From assembly GCA_035623335.1 (NCBI GenBank), contig DASPTQ010000253.1:92533-156532 (forward strand): a stretch of 64,000 bases of DNA, given 5' to 3'. Positions 43,366 to 52,498 of this stretch are shown here, one piece after another (the stretch's first letter is position 1; each line of letters begins with the position of its first letter). Under the pieces are notes generated by a model. The model was given only the letters and a program-made list of their open reading frames with translations. It did no database searches and was not told the origin of the DNA. The position numbers and the translations under genes are program-made. The stretch is from JAFAGX01 sp035623335. GTDB taxonomy: Bacteria; Acidobacteriota; Terriglobia; Terriglobales; Acidobacteriaceae.

Positions 43366-43446
43366 CCGGCCGATGCTTCGGATTCGAATCAGGTCGTTAC
43401 CCGCGGGATTGGAGCAGGGAAGGGTTTCGAGCCAGAGAGGTGCACA

Positions 43447-43677
43447 ATGCAAGACGATCGACACACTATCGGCATGGGCGTCGGCCTTGGCGCCGTGATC
43501 GGGACCGCCCTGACGGCGGCCTCCCAACACGCGGCGGTCTGGCTGCCGCTGGCCATCGGCAGCGGATTGGCCATTGCCGTCGCCATGCGAGATCGCAGGC
43601 AGTCGGGGGGCGGGATTGCGACGAGCGACGGTGAGGGCTTTCCCGCGGATCGCCCTAAGCGGATTTCTGATCACTAG
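43447..43677 (+). CDS. Small glycine-rich membrane protein
   Basis: 76 residues with GAGAGG before the ATG. Two short hydrophobic Gly/Ala-rich stretches (TIGMGVGLGAVIGTALTAAS; VWLPLAIGSGLAIAVAM) resemble a glycine-zipper hairpin, followed by a basic, polar tail (RDRRQSGGG). No family recognised. Lying between flotillin and PspA with 15 bases to the latter, it is likely a membrane component of the same system. Confidence 0.7.
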   Translation: MQDDRHTIGMGVGLGAVIGTALTAASQHAAVWLPLAIGSGLAIAVAMRDRRQSGGGIATSDGEGFPADRPKRISDH

Positions 43678-43692
43678 AAAAGGAGTTCCATC

Positions 43693-44352
43693 ATGGCATT
43701 ACTAGAGAGAGTCTCGACGCTGGTCCGGGCGAATCTCAACGACCTCATCGACAAGGCCGAGCACCCGGAAAAGATGATCAAGCAAGTCATTCTCGACATG
43801 CAGAACCAGCTGCTGCAGGTGAAGACACAGGTCGCTATCGCCATCGCTGATCAGCACTTGCTGGAGGGAAAGCAGAAAGAGAATGAAGCCAAAGTGGCCG
43901 AGTGGATGCGCAAAGCCGAGCTCGCCGTGGGCAAGCAGCAGGATGATCTGGCGCGTGCCTCCTTGCAACGTTCCGAGAGCTATCGTGAGCTGAGCGAGGG
44001 ATTTTCCCAGCAGATCACTGACCAAAAGGCGCAGGTGGACAACCTGAAGACCGCCTTGCGGCAGTTGGAGCAGAAGCTCGCCGAAGCCCAGGGAAAAGCG
44101 GATCTGCTGGTGGCGCAACACCGCCGGGCACGAGCAGTCGGAAAAGCGAGCGAGGCCAGGATGGCGGGGGGCAACGGCTCAAGCTCGGCTGCCTTCGACC
44201 GCATGAAACACAAGGTGGCGCACGAGGAGGCCATCAGCCATGCCAAGTCCGAGGTGGCCGACGAGGATATCGAAGGCCGCCTGGCGGAGCTAGCAAAGCA
44301 AGACCGGATCGAACAGCTGTTGACCGAGCTGAAGGCGAAACGAGGGGTCTAA
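43693..44352 (+). CDS. pspA: PspA/IM30 family membrane-stress protein
   Basis: 219 residues, preceded by AAAGGAG. Start MALLERVSTLVRANLNDLID followed by KAEHPEKMIKQVILDMQNQL is the diagnostic PspA/IM30 N-terminus, and the rest is long helices with Gln/Ala/Lys (AKVAEWMRKAELAVGKQQDD; FDRMKHKVAHEEAISHAKSE). PspA forms ESCRT-III-like assemblies that protect the inner membrane. Final gene of the XRE-NfeD-flotillin-small TM-PspA operon. No PspF, PspB or PspC is present here, so regulation differs from the E. coli psp operon. Confidence 0.93.
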   Translation: MALLERVSTLVRANLNDLIDKAEHPEKMIKQVILDMQNQLLQVKTQVAIAIADQHLLEGKQKENEAKVAEWMRKAELAVGKQQDDLARASLQRSESYRELSEGFSQQITDQKAQVDNLKTALRQLEQKLAEAQGKADLLVAQHRRARAVGKASEARMAGGNGSSSAAFDRMKHKVAHEEAISHAKSEVADEDIEGRLAELAKQDRIEQLLTELKAKRGV

Positions 44353-44373
44353 GCAAGGTGCCGCCGTTCCGGC

Positions 44374-45699
44374 TTAGGCGCTGGCTTTGTCCGCGAGCGG
44401 CAGGCTTGGAGCATCACTCGTCGCGGATTCTAGATCGAGCTGTTCCTGTCCGCTGAGGACCGAAACCCGTCCGCGATAGGTCTTCAGGTGCGTGGCGGCT
44501 TTGTCGAAGGCCTCCTGAGCTTTGTTCAAACTTCTGCCCACGTTCTCGAACTGATTCTGGAAAAAGTCAAAGGACTTCTGCGCTTTGGCCAGTTCCAGGC
44601 GGCTTTTCTCGAATCGCCCTGCCATCTCATACCACTTGTGTACCAGGGCCACGGTCTTCAGGGTCATCAGCAGAGTATTGGGGGAGACCGGAAACACGTG
44701 GTGCTGGTTCAGCCAATCGGCCAATTCTCGGTTACGAATCGCCTCCATGTAGAGGGTCTCACTCGGCAGATACATGAGGGCAATATCCGTGGTCCCATGC
44801 TCGGGTTGGATGTAGGCTTGAATGCGTTTGCCTTCGGCCTTCATCACCCGCACGAATTCCCCCCGGGCTTCCTCGATCTCGTCTTCGTCCGTGCTCTCAA
44901 ACAGAGCTAGCACCTGCTCGCGGGGGAATTTTGCGTCAATCGGCAAACACTGGTCAGGAAAATGAATGATGGCGTCGGCCCGTCCCCTGCCTTGGGGAAG
45001 GGAAGCCTGCATTTCAAACATGTGTGCCGGAAGAAAGTCGGCGAGTAGGCGCTCAAGGCTGGCCTCCCCGAACTGGCCGCGCAGGTGAGGCAGTTTGAGA
45101 AGATTGTTGAGATCGTTAATGGAGTGTCCGATCGCGCCAACCTCCCTGAGTTGTTCCTCGGCGGCCCTTAAGTGCTGCTGTACCTTCTCAAACTGCGCAA
45201 AGCCTTCGCGTATGTTCTGATCGAGCTTTTGCTGTACCTGGTCGGAGATGGCCAGCAATTTGGCGTCAACCCGTTCCCGAATGGAATCCAGGTTCTGCAT
45301 GGTTTTCTGATTCAAGCTCTCGAACTCAGACTTCAGTTGGGAGGTCGTCAGTGCGAGCGAAGTGGTCAGCTCCGTGCGTGCTTCCGACAATCGTTCCGCC
45401 TGCTCGCGACGCCCGCTGCGAAGCTGAGTTTCCACGGTCGTGCGAATCTCAGAAAAGCCATCGACCAGACGATCCGCCACGCCCTGGCGAAGTTCGCCCT
45501 TGGTCCGTTCCAGGCGTTGCGCCATATCGGCGGTCGCCGAGGCAAATTGCTGTGAGAGGTTCTGAACAGCTTCACCGCTGAATGTAACTTGTTTAAGAGC
45601 ATACTCTAGCGTCTCACTGTTAAAGTGTTTCTGGAGACGAAGGAGCAGCCCCAGCACGATGCCATTGAGCGCCACTAGGGCAAGCAACAGGAACACCAA
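44374..45699 (-). CDS. rmuC: DNA recombination protein RmuC
   Basis: About 441 residues. The frame is open to 45822, but a promoter-like TACAAT (listed) lies inside that extension, and AAAAAGGGGA precedes a TTG at 45699 (or GTG at 45696) that opens directly with the expected N-terminal membrane anchor (LVFLLLALVALNGIVLGLLL). A long coiled coil follows (about 60-190), then the RmuC nuclease-like domain (LPHLRGQFGEASLERLLADF; FPDQCLPIDAKFP; ALMYLPSETLYMEAI). RmuC limits inversion at repeats in E. coli. Confidence 0.87.
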   Translation of the reverse strand: MVFLLLALVALNGIVLGLLLRLQKHFNSETLEYALKQVTFSGEAVQNLSQQFASATADMAQRLERTKGELRQGVADRLVDGFSEIRTTVETQLRSGRREQAERLSEARTELTTSLALTTSQLKSEFESLNQKTMQNLDSIRERVDAKLLAISDQVQQKLDQNIREGFAQFEKVQQHLRAAEEQLREVGAIGHSINDLNNLLKLPHLRGQFGEASLERLLADFLPAHMFEMQASLPQGRGRADAIIHFPDQCLPIDAKFPREQVLALFESTDEDEIEEARGEFVRVMKAEGKRIQAYIQPEHGTTDIALMYLPSETLYMEAIRNRELADWLNQHHVFPVSPNTLLMTLKTVALVHKWYEMAGRFEKSRLELAKAQKSFDFFQNQFENVGRSLNKAQEAFDKAATHLKTYRGRVSVLSGQEQLDLESATSDAPSLPLADKASA

Positions 45700-45732
45700 T
45701 TTCGAATCCCCTTTTTGATGGTGGTAACCCGG

Positions 45733-45761
45733 ATTGTAGAGGGGATCGCGAGAGATGCAAA
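45733..45761 (-). promoter_or_regulatory. Promoter of rmuC
   Basis: On the minus strand TTTGCA (45761-45756), 17-base spacer and TACAAT (45738-45733) lie 34 bases before the proposed TTG start, supporting the shorter RmuC. The -35 is only a four of six match. Confidence 0.5.
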
Positions 45762-45856
45762 GCAGCAAATTGGATTCGGTAGGACTTCTTCCCGAAGCCG
45801 ATTCAGAGGAAGTCCTTGACATTCATGGTAAGGGACCAGGTGAGCTGGGCTGGCGG

Positions 45857-46867
45857 TTATACGCCTGGAACCACAACCACCGGTTCCGCCTGCCCGGTTT
45901 TGATGCTGCGATAAGCGGCATCGAGAACCTGCTGATTCTTCCATCCCTCCTCGCCGGGCACGGCAAAGCGAGCCTTGCCCTCGATAGCCGCGGCAAAGGA
46001 CTCGACTTGCCGCGTGTAGGCCTGGTGGTTCGAGAGAATCTCGGTTTCCGCGACCTCGCCGTTGCGAAGCCATTCCAGCCTGACCGGCTTCTCGACCGTC
46101 AAACCGTCGTCCGCACGAAGCACTCCCGCGTCGCCAATGAACTCCAGGGGAGTGCGGTAGGCGGCACGGAAGGAAACTGCGACCAGACCCAGCGTCCCGC
46201 GGGAGAACTCTAGGGTCATGGCTGCTGCGGCTTCGACGTCCCGGGAGATAGGATCGGAATGGCCGCGCGCCATGACCGACACTACTTCGTCCTGCAAGAT
46301 GAAACGCAGGGCATCGACACAATGGACGCCTACGTCGGCGACCGGTCCGCCGCCTGCGATCGAAAGGTCATGCAGCCATGTCCGGGGATGTCCGGCGCCG
46401 CCCAGAAGGGAAAATTCTGAGCGGGCAAACACGGGCTTGCCGATCTGCCCTGCTGCCAACCGCTCCCGAAGTCGCGCCGTGGTCTCTTCAAAGCGAAACA
46501 CCTGAGCGACACCCAGCAGAACTTTGGCCTCGCGTGCGGCTTCGACCATGCGACGACATTGGTCGGCGTTCACACCCATGGGTTTTTCGCACAGCACGGC
46601 TTTGCCGTACTTGATGGCCAGTAGCACATCTTCCAGGTGGCATGCGTTCGGCGTGGTCACCAGAACGGCGTCTACCTCAGATGAGCGGCAGAGTTCTTCG
46701 GCGGAGGCGAACGCCAGAGGCACTTGGAATTGGCGGGCTGAGTCTTGCGCCTTCGTCCAGTCGCGGCGGGAAAGAGCCGCCACGCGGCAGTTCTTGGCCC
46801 CCGCAAACCCCGGCATGAGCCGCTTCACCGCATGCAGTCCGAAACCGAGGATTCCAAAGTTGACCAT
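45857..46867 (-). CDS. Gfo/Idh/MocA-family oxidoreductase
   Basis: 336 residues. The Rossmann start is FGILGFGLHAVKRLMPGF, the family signature is AVLCEKPMGVNADQCRRMVE, and the second domain carries the likely catalytic DVGVHCVDALRF. It is a NAD(P)-dependent sugar or sugar-derivative dehydrogenase; the substrate cannot be set. It lies between rmuC and the beta-propeller protein on the same strand, probably unrelated in function to either. Confidence 0.88.
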   Translation of the reverse strand: MVNFGILGFGLHAVKRLMPGFAGAKNCRVAALSRRDWTKAQDSARQFQVPLAFASAEELCRSSEVDAVLVTTPNACHLEDVLLAIKYGKAVLCEKPMGVNADQCRRMVEAAREAKVLLGVAQVFRFEETTARLRERLAAGQIGKPVFARSEFSLLGGAGHPRTWLHDLSIAGGGPVADVGVHCVDALRFILQDEVVSVMARGHSDPISRDVEAAAAMTLEFSRGTLGLVAVSFRAAYRTPLEFIGDAGVLRADDGLTVEKPVRLEWLRNGEVAETEILSNHQAYTRQVESFAAAIEGKARFAVPGEEGWKNQQVLDAAYRSIKTGQAEPVVVVPGV

Positions 46868-46920
46868 GACAAGGCACGCGGCTCGGCGAAATGGGCTAGC
46901 TTCCGCCCAACCGTTCTGGG

Positions 46921-48000
46921 TTACGGGGTGACAGACATCGAGACCGCAGGCTCGGGAGTCGTTGCGGTTTGCTCATTGTTGGTCAAAACGCCCAGGGCTG
47001 AATTCCCGGTCGTTTGCAGCGTGAACTCGGTGATGATCCTTGTTGTCTGACTTATAGAATAAATATAGGTGCCATGGGGGTCGGTTACGACCAAAACTGG
47101 AGTGGTGCCTGCAGCAAACGGCCCCTCCGTAATCGCCGTTGCAAAGCCGGTTCTCGGATCGATCGTGTACCCGCTAATGTTGCTGGAGGACGCGTTGGCC
47201 ACGTACAAGAACTGACCCGAGATGGTAACCGTCAGTGAAACTGGAGCTGTGCCGGTCAAAAACGGCGAACCCGGTACCTCCATGAGGGCTCCTGAAATGG
47301 AGTTGATGGCGAAAATCGAAACCGAATTGGCTGTGGCATTGGCCACGTACACAAAGCGCTCCCTCGGGTCGACGGCCACGGCCAAGGCGCCAGTGCCCGC
47401 AATAAACGGCGAGCCGGGGATGGTCTCGAGCATCCCCGAAGCCGAAACCGAGTAGGCCAGAACAGCTCCCAGGTTGCTGTTCACCACATAGAGAAACTTG
47501 CCCGATGGGGTAACCGCCAAGGCTACAGGACTCTGAGGAGTGGGAAAGGGAGCGGAAACCGCCCGCAGGTCACCGGTCGAGGGGTCGACCGCATAAACGG
47601 AGAGGTTGCTCGCAAGCTCGTTGGCCACGAAAAGAAAACTGCCGCTCGCATTGATCGCGATAGCCACAGGATTAAAGTCGGTACTCGTGCGGGGCAGAAT
47701 CTCTGACAGACCGCCACTGGTGCTGTCGATTTTGAAGCGCGAGATGTTGTTATCGTCGCGGTTGGCAACAAAGACAAACTTTTTCGAGGGAGCAACCACC
47801 ACCGGGCCGGGCGAGTTGCCGGTTGCGTACGGCGACCCCACGATCTCGGTCAACCGGCCGGAACTGTTATCGATACGGTAGGCCGAGATTCCGTTCACGG
47901 TGGGCAGGGTGACATAGGCGGTGTGGCTGCTGACGCAGCCGATCGAACCGACCAGCAGCAGCAAGCTCAAGGCCAGCGACTTTTCTTTGTCAGGCATCAT
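46921..48000 (-). CDS. Beta-propeller (YVTN/lactonase-like) lipoprotein
   Basis: 359 residues. The N-terminus (MMPDKEKSLALSLLLLVGSI then GCVSSH) is a probable lipoprotein signal, though the residue at -3 is Ser rather than Leu. The body is a seven-bladed repeat with blades containing FVANRDDNNISRFKID, FVANELASNLSVYAVD, YVVNSNLGAVLAYSV, YVANATANSVSIFAIN and YVANASSSNISGYTID. The pattern is that of lactonase-fold/YVTN propellers. No catalytic residues can be assigned; a binding or surface role is as likely. Upstream of it is an outer-membrane barrel gene, possibly co-transcribed. Confidence 0.82.
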   Translation of the reverse strand: MMPDKEKSLALSLLLLVGSIGCVSSHTAYVTLPTVNGISAYRIDNSSGRLTEIVGSPYATGNSPGPVVVAPSKKFVFVANRDDNNISRFKIDSTSGGLSEILPRTSTDFNPVAIAINASGSFLFVANELASNLSVYAVDPSTGDLRAVSAPFPTPQSPVALAVTPSGKFLYVVNSNLGAVLAYSVSASGMLETIPGSPFIAGTGALAVAVDPRERFVYVANATANSVSIFAINSISGALMEVPGSPFLTGTAPVSLTVTISGQFLYVANASSSNISGYTIDPRTGFATAITEGPFAAGTTPVLVVTDPHGTYIYSISQTTRIITEFTLQTTGNSALGVLTNNEQTATTPEPAVSMSVTP

Positions 48001-48072
48001 TCGGATTCCGCTCTCAAGAGCGGCTTCGTTCCCCCACGAAAATCAGCCGTCTTCGAGTTTCCCGGCTCCGGC

Positions 48073-48654
48073 TCATAGCTTACGACGATGGCCCTTATGG
48101 CCAAAATGAAAGACCAGCCCGGTCGAAAGTCGGAGATCGTTCTGGTGAGTCTTAAAGGTATCGGTGTGGAAATAGTCCGCTTCCAATACCCGAATGCTGA
48201 TTCGCGGTTTCCAGTGGTAGTCGTAACCGGCACCGCCTCCGAGCGAGCGACCCACGCTCTCGAATCCAGATCTGGTCAACTGCTGAATATTCGCAGTGTT
48301 CTGAGTCTTGCCAAAGAGAAACTGGAAATAGATGTCGGCCTTTTCACGGCGGAGCACGTACTGCGGGCCGGCCATGTAATTCCATATGCTTAGCCCCGAC
48401 CCCCAGTTGGCGCTCGTGTCCACCGTGACACCGATTTTCATGGTGATATGCCAGGTCCCCGCGAGACCCCCTCCATACAGATTGCTATAGTTGGGGTACC
48501 CGATGCTCGGAGCATCAAACAGCCGATCCGAGTAACCCCCGAAGACGTCGAAGCGCGGCACTTGCTGGGCGCGCAAGGAAACCGACGTCGATCCCAGAAA
48601 GAAGATACCAGCAATGGCGATAAAGCTTGCTCTGCCTCGAAATTGGCTAGTCAT
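48073..48654 (-). CDS. Outer-membrane beta-barrel protein
   Basis: 193 residues from ATG 48654 (MTSQFRGRASFIAIAGIFFL then GSTSVSLRAQ), a signal peptide; the frame is open further up but the extra part is basic and unlikely. The mature sequence is an alternating-hydrophobic beta pattern (RFDVFGGYSDRLFDAPSIGY; GLAGTWHITMKIGVTVDTS; SIRVLEADYFHTDTF; DLRLSTGLVFHFG), ending in an aromatic-rich strand as in small OmpA-like barrels. No function known. Confidence 0.75.
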   Translation of the reverse strand: MTSQFRGRASFIAIAGIFFLGSTSVSLRAQQVPRFDVFGGYSDRLFDAPSIGYPNYSNLYGGGLAGTWHITMKIGVTVDTSANWGSGLSIWNYMAGPQYVLRREKADIYFQFLFGKTQNTANIQQLTRSGFESVGRSLGGGAGYDYHWKPRISIRVLEADYFHTDTFKTHQNDLRLSTGLVFHFGHKGHRRKL

Positions 48655-48778
48655 TAGTAGGGCTTCGAATCGAGACCCCGATTTCCATCGTTTGCTGCTG
48701 AAAGTGAACTTACCATACCAGGTTGCTAGCGAGTCGGCTCTACCGGGTTTGATGCGGGAAGACCTCTGAAAATGGCCG

Positions 48779-49474
48779 TCACCTTTCAGCCATCGCGCCG
48801 ACCAGCGACTCAAAGATCTTATAGCCGTCGGTTCCGCCGAGTTCGGGTTCGGCAGCGCGTTCCGGGTGTGGCATCATGCCGAGAACGTTGCGTCCAGGAC
48901 TGCAGATCCCGGCAATGCTGTCCAGGGATCCATTGGGATTGGCTTGCGGGGTGATCCGGCCGTCGGATTCCGCATACCGGAACACGATTCGCTTCTCCCG
49001 CCTGAGCTCCTCCAGGGTGGATGCATCGCAGAAATAGTTGCCATCCATGTGTCCGATAGGAATGGTAAGAACCTCGCCTGTCCGGCAGGCATTGGTGAAC
49101 GGGGTGTCCGTGCTCTCCACCCGGACTTGGACAGGCTTGCATACATATTTTAGGCCCACATTACGCATCAGGGCACCGGGAAGCAAGCCGCACTCGCAAA
49201 GGATCTGAAACCCGTTGCAGATGCCCAGCAGCAAGCCACCGCCTGCGGCAAATTTTCGCACCGACTCCATCACCGGGGAGAACTTGGCGATCGCCCCGGT
49301 GCGCAGATAATCGCCGAAGGCGAAGCCACCGGGAACAATGATAGCGTCACAATTCTCGAGGTCGTGGGACTCGTGCCAGAGCATCGTCACCGGCTGTTTG
49401 GCCACATTCTTGATGGTCCAGTACGCGTCGTGATCGCAATTCGAGCCGGGAAAAATAATCACGCCAAATTTCAT
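48779..49474 (-). CDS. purQ: Phosphoribosylformylglycinamidine synthase, glutaminase subunit PurQ
   Basis: 231 residues. Class-I glutamine amidotransferase: FGVIIFPGSNCDHDAYWTIK at the start, catalytic Cys in LLLGICNGFQILCECGLLPG, and His/Glu in GMMPHPERAAEPELGG. PurQ supplies ammonia for the fourth step of purine synthesis with PurL and PurS, which are not in this window. Divergent from yebC. Confidence 0.96.
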   Translation of the reverse strand: MKFGVIIFPGSNCDHDAYWTIKNVAKQPVTMLWHESHDLENCDAIIVPGGFAFGDYLRTGAIAKFSPVMESVRKFAAGGGLLLGICNGFQILCECGLLPGALMRNVGLKYVCKPVQVRVESTDTPFTNACRTGEVLTIPIGHMDGNYFCDASTLEELRREKRIVFRYAESDGRITPQANPNGSLDSIAGICSPGRNVLGMMPHPERAAEPELGGTDGYKIFESLVGAMAER

Positions 49475-49598
49475 GGACTATGCCTCGATCGGATCCTGGG
49501 TGGAGTCTAACACGGGCACCCTACTCGGCCACGGCTGATTTCGGTCGTGCATGATTTGCTACCCACAGCCTCGGCCGGGGATTTCAACCAGGGTCGCG

Positions 49599-49607
49599 TG
49601 CTATAAT
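49599..49607 (+). promoter_or_regulatory. Extended -10 promoter of yebC
   Basis: TGC followed by TATAAT (49602-49607) is an extended -10 element; no good -35 is present, as usual for that class. The leader of about 115 bases to the ATG at 49728 has no evident structure. Confidence 0.55.
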
Positions 49608-49727
49608 TTCTGTTGTCTGCCTTGGTCTAGAGGCAATCCTGGGATCTCCTCTATTGGGCGAATCCAAGGGGTTGAGATCGGTGTGGTAGATCAGCACAAG
49701 CAAAGTTCATTATCATGAGGTATTCCC

Positions 49728-50474
49728 ATGTCTGGCCACTCCAAATGGGCCACGATTAAGCATAAGAAGGGTGCACTGGACGCCAAGCGGGGCAAGATCT
49801 TTACCCGCCTGATTAAAGAAATCACGATTGCCGCCAAAAGCGGTGGCGATCCCGACACCAACCCCCGCTTGCGCACCGCCATTACCGCGGCCAAGGCCGA
49901 AAACATGCCCGCCGACAACATCAAGCGCGCCATCCAGCGCGGCACCGGGGAATTGCCTGGCGCCAGTTACGAAGAGTTCTCGCTCGAAGGTTACGGCCCG
50001 GGTGGTGTGGCGCTCCTGATCGAAATCAACACTGATAACCGCAATCGGACGGTGAGCGAAATTCGCCACGTATTCCAAAAGAACGGCGGAAACATGGCGG
50101 AGGCAGGCGCAGTATCCTGGATGTTCCACAAAAAGGGCGACATCGTTGTTTCGAAGACGGTAGCGAAAGAAGATGACCTGATGGGCATCGTGCTCGATGC
50201 TGGCGCGGAAGACCTACGCGACGATGGCGAGAATTGGGAGATATTGACAGACCCGGCCGCTTACGAAGCTGTGCTCGAGGCGTTGAAGAAGGCCGGTGTC
50301 TCGCCCGTCTCTTCGAGCGTAGCCATGATCCCGCAGAATTACATCAAGCTCGAGGGTGCGGCGGCGAACAGCATGATTCGTCTGGTCGAGGCTCTCGAGG
50401 AGCACGACGACGTTCAGAGTGTTCACTCCAATTTTGACATTGATCAAAAGCTGCTCGAGCAAGTTGCTGGCTAG
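49728..50474 (+). CDS. yebC: YebC/PmpR-family protein
   Basis: 248 residues, family length. MSGHSKWATIKHKKGALDAK and RGKIFTRLIKEITIAAKSGG, then the acidic middle domain (NRTVSEIRHVFQKNGGNMAE; GAVSWMFHKKG), all conserved in YebC/TACO1. Members were annotated as transcription regulators; recent work favours a role in translation of difficult, proline-rich sequences. Own promoter upstream. Confidence 0.96.
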   Translation: MSGHSKWATIKHKKGALDAKRGKIFTRLIKEITIAAKSGGDPDTNPRLRTAITAAKAENMPADNIKRAIQRGTGELPGASYEEFSLEGYGPGGVALLIEINTDNRNRTVSEIRHVFQKNGGNMAEAGAVSWMFHKKGDIVVSKTVAKEDDLMGIVLDAGAEDLRDDGENWEILTDPAAYEAVLEALKKAGVSPVSSSVAMIPQNYIKLEGAAANSMIRLVEALEEHDDVQSVHSNFDIDQKLLEQVAG

Positions 50475-50719
50475 CCAGTTGTCCATCCCGTCCGACGCTG
50501 CCGAAGTGTAGTTGCGCTGATCGAGGTGAATCCCGCCTACCGTCGCTCAGCTTTTTCTCTTGAAGTCACTGACCGGATCTTTAGCCCTCCGAAAATCGTG
50601 ATTTGGCGCCTTGGCTTCCAAAGTGGCCGAAGGGAGTTCCTCTATCAAGCTCCGCGATAGTCGGAGAACTTGGTTTATGCTGGCCAAGACGATACGTCGG
50701 ACGTTCTTGCAGCACTCTT

Positions 50720-51469
50720 ATGAAAGTCCGGGTCGACAAACTACTCTGGGAGCGTGGCTTGGCGAGGTCGCGCGAAGGTGCCCAGGCATTGATTCTGGCT
50801 GGCAAAGTTCAAGTAAATGGGCAAAGGATTGGTAAGCCAGGAACGGTTGTCAATGCGGACTGTGAGATCGAGGTTCTCGGGGAGGTTCGCAAGTATGTTA
50901 GCCGAGGGGGCCTGAAACTGGATAAGGCCTTGGAATATTGGAATATCGAGGTGGCTGGAAAACCATGCCTGGACATTGGCGCTTCGACCGGCGGGTTCAC
51001 CGATTGCTTGTTGCAGCATGGAGCGGCCCGCGTCATTGCGGTCGACACCGGACGCGGCCAGATCGATTTTCGGCTGCGGCAAGACCCGCGGGTACGGCTC
51101 TTGGAAAAGACCAATGCCCGGTATCTGACGCGAGAACAGCTTGGCGAAACCGTCGCGTTCATTGCCATGGATGTCGCTTTCATTTCCGCCACTCTGGTGC
51201 TGCCGGCGGTGATCGCGGCAGCCTTTCCCGCCAGTGTGGCAGAACGAAAAGGCCGGCAAATTGTCGTGCTGGTGAAGCCTCAATTTGAAGCAGGCCGCGA
51301 GCAGGTGGGCAAAGGAGGTATCGTGCGGGACGAAGCGGTGCAGCGTGCCGCCGTCGAGAAAGTTCGTCAGGCACTGCTTGCGGAAGACTGCACCACCACC
51401 GACGCTATCGAATCGCCTATTCTGGGTGGGCAGGGCAACCGGGAATACTTGCTGCTCGGTGTCTTCTAG
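50720..51469 (+). CDS. TlyA-family rRNA 2'-O-methyltransferase
   Basis: 249 residues from ATG 50720. An S4 RNA-binding domain (VRVDKLLWERGLARSREGAQ through VQVNGQRIG) is followed by an FtsJ-like methyltransferase with SAM motif DIGASTGGFTDCLLQHGA and VIAVDTGRGQ. The KDE(K) catalytic tetrad positions are consistent with ribose methylation. Homologs modify 16S and 23S rRNA in mycobacteria. It is followed by the NAD kinase 55 bases later. Confidence 0.93.
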   Translation: MKVRVDKLLWERGLARSREGAQALILAGKVQVNGQRIGKPGTVVNADCEIEVLGEVRKYVSRGGLKLDKALEYWNIEVAGKPCLDIGASTGGFTDCLLQHGAARVIAVDTGRGQIDFRLRQDPRVRLLEKTNARYLTREQLGETVAFIAMDVAFISATLVLPAVIAAAFPASVAERKGRQIVVLVKPQFEAGREQVGKGGIVRDEAVQRAAVEKVRQALLAEDCTTTDAIESPILGGQGNREYLLLGVF

Positions 51470-51509
51470 TTCGAGCCGGGTAGCGGCTTCTAATCATCCC
51501 CAGTTTCTG

Positions 51510-51515
51510 TACAAT
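51510..51515 (+). promoter_or_regulatory. -10 box just before nadK
   Basis: TACAAT ends 9 bases before the ATG at 51525, and no ribosome-binding site is present. A transcript from it would be almost leaderless. There is no good -35. Confidence 0.35.
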
Positions 51516-51524
51516 GCAAATTTC

Positions 51525-52403
51525 ATGATGAACCGGACTTCTTCATCGGACAAATCAGCGGGAATCATCTCGAAGGCGGATAAGCCCGAGCTCGAAACCA
51601 TTGTGCCCCGGCTCCTCCAGTGGCTTCGCCAACATGGGTATCAGATTGTCGTCGACCGTGAAACCGCCCCCCATGCCCCAGGAGTCGAGGCGGTAGCGCG
51701 CGAAGAGATTGCTTCTCGCCCGCTGCGGTTTGTGGTCGTGCTCGGTGGTGATGGAACGCTACTCGCGGCGGCGCGCTCGGTAGCCAGAGCCGGAGTTCCG
51801 GTCCTAGGTGTGAATCTCGGTTCGCTCGGATTCCTCACCGAGGTGCCGCTCGATGAGTTGTACCCGACGCTTGAAGGTATTGAGGCCGGGTCCTGCGGAG
51901 TGGAAGCACGCTCCATGGTGCATTGTGAGGTTTACCGCGAGGATGCGCAGGTGGCAAGCTACGATGCGCTGAACGACATCGTTGTGGGCAAAGGCACGGT
52001 CTCCCGCCTGAATCATTGCGATGTTTATATCGACGGCGAGTTCGTCTCTTCGTACAAGGCGGATAGTCTGATCGTGTCGACGCCCACGGGCTCGACCGCC
52101 TACTCCCTGGCGGCGGGCGGGCCGATCTTGATGCCGACCGTGAAGGGATTTGTCGTTACCCCGGTGGGAGCCCATTCTCTCACCCATCGCCCCTTGGTCG
52201 TACCGGACACGTCGAACCTCATCATCGTAGTCAACACCGGGGCGGAGCAGGCCTACTTGAGCGTGGATGGGCAGATTGGCATGCCTATGTGCGACGGAGA
52301 TCGTGTGTGCTGTCGTAAATCGGAATACCAGGTAAAGCTGTTGCGCGTTCGCGGGACCTTCTTTGATATCTTGCGAGCCAAACTGAAGTGGGGACAAAGG
52401 TAG
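51525..52403 (+). CDS. nadK: NAD(+) kinase
   Basis: 292 residues from ATG 51525 (or 51528). N-terminal GIISKADKPELETIVPRLLQ fits the family start. GGDGT motif in VVVLGGDGTLLAAAR, then NDIVVGK and TPTGSTAYSLAAGGPI of the NAD site. It makes NADP from NAD. The larger upstream open frame lies inside tlyA. Partly in the same transcription unit as tlyA. Confidence 0.96.
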   Translation: MMNRTSSSDKSAGIISKADKPELETIVPRLLQWLRQHGYQIVVDRETAPHAPGVEAVAREEIASRPLRFVVVLGGDGTLLAAARSVARAGVPVLGVNLGSLGFLTEVPLDELYPTLEGIEAGSCGVEARSMVHCEVYREDAQVASYDALNDIVVGKGTVSRLNHCDVYIDGEFVSSYKADSLIVSTPTGSTAYSLAAGGPILMPTVKGFVVTPVGAHSLTHRPLVVPDTSNLIIVVNTGAEQAYLSVDGQIGMPMCDGDRVCCRKSEYQVKLLRVRGTFFDILRAKLKWGQR

Positions 52404-52498
52404 TCCCCCTGTGCGATACAAACGGGCTTTCCCAAATTTGCAGTGAACTCCTGAACGGGGGCGACACGACGGTGAAGAACCAGTCATGGGGAAGGGGC

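Noticed and set aside
42292..43674. 460-residue open frame opposite the flotillin
   Set aside because: Low-complexity Leu/Phe/His sequence with no domains, exactly antisense to the coiled coil of a clear flotillin.
45697..45712. tRNA-like TTCGAATCCC
   Set aside because: Isolated T-loop-like string at the rmuC start; no acceptor stem or anticodon arm can be drawn.
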